Assembly (NCBI GenBank): GCA_049314715.1
Contig: JBMOEL010000066.1
Span: 1 to 10,288, forward strand
Reading direction: 5' to 3'
Length of the DNA: 10,288 nucleotides
From: JAFLDD01 sp049314715
GTDB taxonomy: Bacteria > Pseudomonadota > Alphaproteobacteria > Rickettsiales > UBA3002
Shown: positions 6,145 through 10,288 of the stretch, one piece after another
Layout: every line of letters begins with the position of its first letter
How positions within the stretch are numbered: position 1 is the stretch's first letter
Notes under the pieces: model-generated
Told to the model about the DNA's origin: nothing
What the model saw: the letters and a program-made list of their open reading frames with translations, nothing else
Databases searched by the model: none
Made by a program: the position numbers and the translations under genes

Positions 6145-7902
6145 CCCTTGCTGCCAAAAATCAGGCTTTGAGGCGTCAAGACCAAAAGGCTTGAGCAGTT
6201 CTTTGTGGCGCAACGTGCCGCCTGCAGCCAGCATATCAACATATTTATCGGCGAACGCTACACCGCGCCCCGCCTTCTTCTCTTTCTGGTATACGCCATA
6301 GAGCGAGTTCACCAAACAGTCACCAAACGCATAGGCATAGACATAAAACGGGGTGTGAATGAAGTGCGGAATATACATCCAATAGACGTTGTATTCGGGG
6401 TGAAGCTGAATAGCGGGTCCGAGCGATTCGCTTTGCACCTGCATCCAAATTTCGCCGATGCGTTTGGTCGAGAGTTCGCCCAGCTTACGCTCATCATGCA
6501 CCATGCGCTCAAACTCACAAAACGCAATCTGCCGCACGACAGTATTCAACATATCCTCAATTTTCGAGGCAAGCATTGCGCGGCGTTTCTTTTTGTCTTT
6601 CTCTTGACTGAGCATAGATTGGAAGGTGAGCATCTCACCAAATACCGATGCGGTCTCGGCCAGTGTCAACGGTGTGTCGCACATAAGTGCGCCCTGGCTT
6701 GCTGAAAGCACTTGATGCACACCGTGGCCAAGCTCGTGAGCGAGCGTCATTACATCACGCGTTTTGCCGAGATAGTTCAGCAGCAAATACGGGTGCGCAG
6801 AAGGAACAGTTGGGTGCGCAAATGCACCCGATGCCTTGGACTTGCGGGCGGGCACATCAATCCAATTGCCTTCAAAGAATTGCTCCCCCACATCTGCCAT
6901 CGTGGGTGAGAATACTTCATACGCATCCATCACAATGTTCACGGCTTTAGGCCATGGAATATTACCATTCGCCATTTTTGGTAATGGCGCATTGCGATCC
7001 CAGTAATCAAGCTTCTTTTTGCCGAATTGTTTGGCTTTCCATTTATAATAGCGGTGCGAAAGATTTTTATAATTCGCCTTCACCGTTTTAATCAGCGCAT
7101 CCACCACCTCGTCTTCGACTTGGTTGGCAACGTTACGGCTGCTGATGGGGCGCGCGAATTTACGCGTATCATCCTCAATCTGTTTTGCTTTAGCGAGTGT
7201 ATTGGTAATCAGCGTATAAAGTGGTGCATTCGCTTGATAGACACGGGCGATTTCCTTAGCTGCTATTTTACGCAACTTTGCGTCTTTACCAGAGAGCAAA
7301 TCAAACACTTCGGCATTGCTCAGTTTTTTACCTTTAATGGTAAATTCAAGCCGTGCACTCGACTCGTCATACAGGCGTGTCCAGCTTTGCATGGTGACGC
7401 TGTTTTCATGAATAAAGCGCTCCAATGCGTCATTCAATTGATAGGGCTTATAGCTACGAATCGCTGAAATCCATGGCTTATAATGCGCTACTAATTTTGA
7501 TACCTTGTAATGTTTGCTTAGATGTTCTTCTGAAAGCGCGTTCATTTCCAAGGTAAAAAACACAAGCTTGCTGGAATGCGTACTAAGCGCCTCACTTGTA
7601 TTTTGGTAAAACTGCGTAATGGCAGAATCAGCCATATCACCCGCATAGAGCAGCTGCGCATAACTACCTAATTTGCCAATGGCATCCGATAATTTTTCGT
7701 AGCGTTTAATGGCCTCAGCAAATGCTGAAGGAGTGAGTGTTTTAATTTTCTTTTGGTAGTCTTTTGCAAAACTTGCCGACTCTTTTGCAACATGCGCCAT
7801 GTCGCGCACGATGGTGCGATCATCCAGCCCGTTATATAGATGACTCAAATCCCATGTTGGGAGTTTTTGCTTTTTCTTAACAGGAGCTTTTTTCTTAGCC
7901 AT
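6106..7902 (-). CDS. pepF: Oligoendopeptidase F (M3 family metallopeptidase)
   Basis: This is a cytoplasmic zinc endopeptidase that cleaves short peptides. Its 598 residues match PepF (about 600). The zinc site is HELGH at 389-393 (MTLAHELGHGVHQ), and E416 in LAETASVFGEM is the likely third ligand. The upstream PYLLLNYLGKTRDVMTLAHE and the downstream YWMYIPHFIHTPFYVYAYAFGD are characteristic of the M3B branch. The N-terminus is unusually basic (MAKKKAPVKKKQK) and has no signal peptide. The ATG at 7902 has GGAG at 7909-7912 with 6-base spacing. That signal sits against the stop codon of the upstream gene, which ends 3 bases before pepF. It is the last gene of the hscA-fdx series and converges on bioA with overlapping coding ends. 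A physiological link to Fe-S assembly or biotin is not evident from sequence. Confidence 0.93.
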   Translation of the reverse strand: MAKKKAPVKKKQKLPTWDLSHLYNGLDDRTIVRDMAHVAKESASFAKDYQKKIKTLTPSAFAEAIKRYEKLSDAIGKLGSYAQLLYAGDMADSAITQFYQNTSEALSTHSSKLVFFTLEMNALSEEHLSKHYKVSKLVAHYKPWISAIRSYKPYQLNDALERFIHENSVTMQSWTRLYDESSARLEFTIKGKKLSNAEVFDLLSGKDAKLRKIAAKEIARVYQANAPLYTLITNTLAKAKQIEDDTRKFARPISSRNVANQVEDEVVDALIKTVKANYKNLSHRYYKWKAKQFGKKKLDYWDRNAPLPKMANGNIPWPKAVNIVMDAYEVFSPTMADVGEQFFEGNWIDVPARKSKASGAFAHPTVPSAHPYLLLNYLGKTRDVMTLAHELGHGVHQVLSASQGALMCDTPLTLAETASVFGEMLTFQSMLSQEKDKKKRRAMLASKIEDMLNTVVRQIAFCEFERMVHDERKLGELSTKRIGEIWMQVQSESLGPAIQLHPEYNVYWMYIPHFIHTPFYVYAYAFGDCLVNSLYGVYQKEKKAGRGVAFADKYVDMLAAGGTLRHKELLKPFGLDASKPDFWQQGLDVISGYIDELM

Positions 7903-7905
7903 TTT

Positions 7906-9249
7906 CTACTCCGCTTTCACTGCATCAACGGGCGCAGATGATTCTGTAGGTTCCGGCATTTTTGTATCAAGTGGCGTTTTCACATTACCAAGAATAATCG
8001 CCAACAATTCTTCAAATGTAATCGCGCCAATCTGAAACGCACCTTCGCGTGCGCGCTTAATATCAACCGTGATATCCTTAGCCTCGTTCAATGGTGTTTC
8101 GGCAATACGCATAAATAGCGTGTTTATCAGCGGTTCGTCCTTCGCGCGTAGCATCTTTTTTTGCTTAAGCAATTCACGCCATGACTGAACATTACCGATG
8201 CTAATATTCGCCATGCCTACGGGTAGAATATCATCTTTATTGGCAACAAAATCGGCAGTGGCACTAACGTTGGCGTCTTTGGTGCTCAGGGTAAATGTAT
8301 GTAATTTGAGCGACATCTGCCCTGATTGTATCGCCGCTAAATCCTCAGGTTTTTGTGGCATTGCGCCTTCAAAACTTAGTTTAAGCGCTGCATTAATGGG
8401 GGCATAAGGCATAAATGCTTTGTCTGCACTTAAATTAGTCAGAGCAGCACTAAACTCAACCACATTGAGCTGTTTATCATTCAACGTATTTTTCCAATCA
8501 CTTTTGATTGAATCAATCGTGATGGTGCCGATCTCATTTCCAACTGGAACAATTTTTAGATCGTTAATTCGCAGGGTGCTGTCACCCAAATCTGTGCGGC
8601 TATGATGTGTAGTGAGGATGCCCTTACTCCCCTCACCCATCGTAACTTCGATAGAATCATAGCGTGGTGTGAGTGTTTGTGTTTCCTCTTCCTCACCGCT
8701 TGCATCTTGGCCAACCAAAAAACGTAGAGTCAGCTTTTGCGGGAAATGACTTGTAATGCGTGTGTATTTTTCGTCAGACCGTTCAATCTGTTCCACTGCG
8801 AAACTCAGCGCTGGATCACTCACGATTGATGCGCTTTCATAGGTATTATTACTTTCAAATACATGAATAGGCGTGGGCAATATAATCCCCACATCACTCA
8901 AATCAGCGCTATGTGGCTCTAAACGCACTTGTTCAATCGTGATGCGGCTCTTTTTCTCACCCGTTGAATTTATTACTTCTACGTCACGAATCAGCGCATG
9001 GCCGTCCGTCAGCCCGCCTTTAATGGCGACATCACCATAGCGAATATCGATGGATTGGCCTTCTTGCTGTGCTTGTTTTTCGGTACGTTCAATCCATGCA
9101 TCAAGCTGCTGCTCGACCAGTGCTTTATCAAGCCCCGCGCGTGAGGCGTAATATCCAAGACCAGCGACACCTGCCACCACTAACACAGCAAGCAATAATA
9201 TTTTACGTATACGGGATTTTTGTACAGGTGGCGGAGTGAGTTCGTTCAT
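7906..9249 (-). CDS. Membrane-anchored protein of unknown function
   Basis: I do not recognise this 447-residue protein. The N-terminus is short and basic (KSRIRK, 11-16) and precedes one hydrophobic segment at about 17-37 (ILLLAVLVVAGVAGLGYYA). It has no lipobox or obvious signal-peptidase site, so it is probably an inner-membrane protein with a large periplasmic domain. The remainder is acidic to neutral and rich in alternating beta-type segments (IDIRYGDVAIKGG, VEVINSTGEKKSRITIEQVRLEP, DSIEVTMGEG). It contains no cysteines that I noticed. This layout recalls AsmA-like or alphaproteobacterial DUF2125/DUF945-type envelope proteins, but I see no diagnostic motif. It starts 3 bases after fdx and ends 3 bases before pepF, so it is almost certainly co-transcribed with both. 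The ATG at 9249 has only a weak ribosome signal. Confidence 0.8.
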   Translation of the reverse strand: MNELTPPPVQKSRIRKILLLAVLVVAGVAGLGYYASRAGLDKALVEQQLDAWIERTEKQAQQEGQSIDIRYGDVAIKGGLTDGHALIRDVEVINSTGEKKSRITIEQVRLEPHSADLSDVGIILPTPIHVFESNNTYESASIVSDPALSFAVEQIERSDEKYTRITSHFPQKLTLRFLVGQDASGEEEETQTLTPRYDSIEVTMGEGSKGILTTHHSRTDLGDSTLRINDLKIVPVGNEIGTITIDSIKSDWKNTLNDKQLNVVEFSAALTNLSADKAFMPYAPINAALKLSFEGAMPQKPEDLAAIQSGQMSLKLHTFTLSTKDANVSATADFVANKDDILPVGMANISIGNVQSWRELLKQKKMLRAKDEPLINTLFMRIAETPLNEAKDITVDIKRAREGAFQIGAITFEELLAIILGNVKTPLDTKMPEPTESSAPVDAVKAE

Positions 9250-9252
9250 AGC

Positions 9253-9591
9253 TTATTTCTTATCAACCATCATGTTGCGGGTTGCGGCAGGTAATTTCAC
9301 TTTAAGACCTTCGAGACTGTCGTACATCATAATTTGGCAGCCAAGACGTGACGTGTGGGTGAGGCCGAAAGCCAAATCCAGCATGTCTTCTTCGTCGTCA
9401 CTTGCGGCAGGAAGTTTGTCATAGAACGCTTCATCAATCACGACGTGACAGGTCGAACAGGCCAATGAACCTTCGCATGCGCCTTCGAGCGAAATATCAT
9501 TCTTATGTGCCACTTCGAGCAGCGAAATGCCGTTCGGCGCATCAATCACTTTTTCGGTACCGTCATTCAATATAAAGGTCACTTTAGGCAT
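9253..9591 (-). CDS. fdx: [2Fe-2S] ferredoxin of the ISC system
   Basis: This is a soluble adrenodoxin-type [2Fe-2S] ferredoxin of 112 residues that supplies electrons for Fe-S cluster assembly. The cluster ligands are C39, C45, C48 and C85, in the pattern CX5CX2CX36C that is typical of adrenodoxin and ISC ferredoxins. The flanking EGACEGSLACSTCHV and SRLGCQ are diagnostic. The acidic segment SDDEEDMLDLAFGL (64-77) is the conserved partner-docking helix of the family. The ATG at 9591 has GGAG at 9599-9602 with 7-base spacing. It follows hscA by 17 bases, the usual hscA-fdx order of isc operons, and is followed after 3 bases by the unknown anchored protein. In this neighbourhood it could also support BioB, although that is inference. 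Confidence 0.95.
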   Translation of the reverse strand: MPKVTFILNDGTEKVIDAPNGISLLEVAHKNDISLEGACEGSLACSTCHVVIDEAFYDKLPAASDDEEDMLDLAFGLTHTSRLGCQIMMYDSLEGLKVKLPAATRNMMVDKK

Positions 9592-9608
9592 TCTCTGTCT
9601 CCGTTTTT

Positions 9609-10288
9609 TTAAACTTCTTCTACATTTTTACCAGCGAGAGCACCGCTAATCGCCTTATTCATACGACGTTCAGCGAAGGGGCCGACCAACGCGTGCAACT
9701 GGTGCACTTCGTAGTCGATACGCTCTCTGTCCGTTCCCGCAATGGCTGCTTTCAGCGTTTCCATTTGCGCGGCGAACATGGCGGCTTCACCTTGTTTCAC
9801 GAGGTCTGGACTTAATTCCATCGCTCGATTCAATTCCAACATGACCCGCTCTGCCTCTACTCGCGCTTCAATGAGAAGTCGCTCTAAAATATCGGCTTTC
9901 GCATGTTCCATGCTTTCGCGCAGCATACGTTCAATTTCTTCAAATTCAAGACCATAAGAGGGTTTTACATCAATGCGCTGCTCCACGCCTGAGGTCAGTT
10001 CTTTTGCATGCACACTTAGCAATCCATCGGCATCCACTTCGAATGAAATACGAACCCGCGCTGCACCCGCCACCATCGGCGGAATATCGGTGAGGGTGAA
10101 TTTGGCCAACGAACGGTTGTCGCTTACTTTTTCGCGCTCACCCTGCACCACGTGAATACTCATGGCATTCTGCCCGTCTTGATAGGTGGTGAATTCTTGC
10201 GCTACCGAAGCGGGAATGGGCGTATTGCGCGGAATGATTTTTTCGACAATGCCGCCATAGGTCTCAAGCCCCAATGACAGTGGCAAGA
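9609..10288 (-). CDS. hscA: Fe-S assembly chaperone HscA, C-terminal part
   Basis: The gene runs off the right edge of the window, so only about the last 226 residues are present and no start codon is in view. HscA is a specialised Hsp70 that works with HscB to release Fe-S clusters from the scaffold IscU. The visible part begins in the substrate-binding domain with [24 protein letters not shown]. It continues through [18 protein letters not shown] and VKPSYGL, and ends with the helical lid and NVEEV. All of this closely tracks E. coli HscA ([36 protein letters not shown], SVDEV at the end). The VKPSYGL block and the fdx gene downstream favour HscA over the housekeeping DnaK. The nucleotide-binding domain lies outside the window. 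It is the first visible gene of the minus-strand hscA-fdx-unknown-pepF run. Confidence 0.93.
   Translation of the reverse strand, partial: [225 protein letters not shown]

Noticed and set aside
6205..6705. Open frame of 166 codons antisense to pepF
   Set aside because: It overlaps the conserved C-terminal half of PepF, and its translation looks like reverse-complement coding sequence rather than a protein family.

Overview
The window is a compact, gene-dense stretch of a Gram-negative bacterial chromosome with roughly balanced GC. It most resembles an alphaproteobacterium. The grounds are an ISC-type hscA-fdx pair, an adrenodoxin-like [2Fe-2S] ferredoxin, a PepF-type peptidase and a BioC/BioH-style biotin cluster. 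This placement is inferred from gene content and protein style, not from a phylogeny. There are no rRNA or tRNA genes, no CRISPR array, no transposase and no phage genes. No gene-free stretch exceeds about 100 bases.

Left and centre (36-6144) hold a complete late biotin pathway in two divergent arms. The minus-strand arm reads bioF, a bioH-like esterase, bioC, bioD and then an RDD-family membrane protein. Most junctions overlap by 4-13 bases; the exception is a 64-base palindrome-rich spacer before bioD. The plus-strand arm reads bioB then bioA, also overlapping. BioC and the esterase would make pimeloyl-ACP through fatty acid synthesis. BioF, BioA, BioD and BioB then convert it to 7-keto-8-aminopelargonate, 7,8-diaminopelargonate, dethiobiotin and biotin. 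All expected catalytic residues that I could place are present.

The arms are separated by only 101 bases (3826-3926). More than half of that is a 55-base element made of two inverted copies of a GAAA-loop hairpin unit. The two hairpins differ by compensating base pairs, which marks a structured repeat. No BirA or BioR operator is recognisable.

Right side (6106-10288) is a minus-strand series: hscA (3' part only, running off the window), fdx, a single-pass membrane-anchored protein of unknown function, and pepF. Gaps are 17, 3 and 3 bases, so they are probably co-transcribed. The pepF 3' end overlaps the bioA 3' end tail to tail by 39 bases. HscA and ferredoxin belong to the Fe-S assembly machinery, which BioB depends on for its [4Fe-4S] and [2Fe-2S] clusters. 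The adjacency is therefore functionally sensible but may be accidental.

I see no clearly new multi-gene system. The items most worth a second look are the paired hairpin repeat between bioF and bioB, the hairpin abutting the bioD start, the compact BioH/BioG-like esterase, the unknown anchored protein between fdx and pepF, and the RDD gene attached to the biotin operon.
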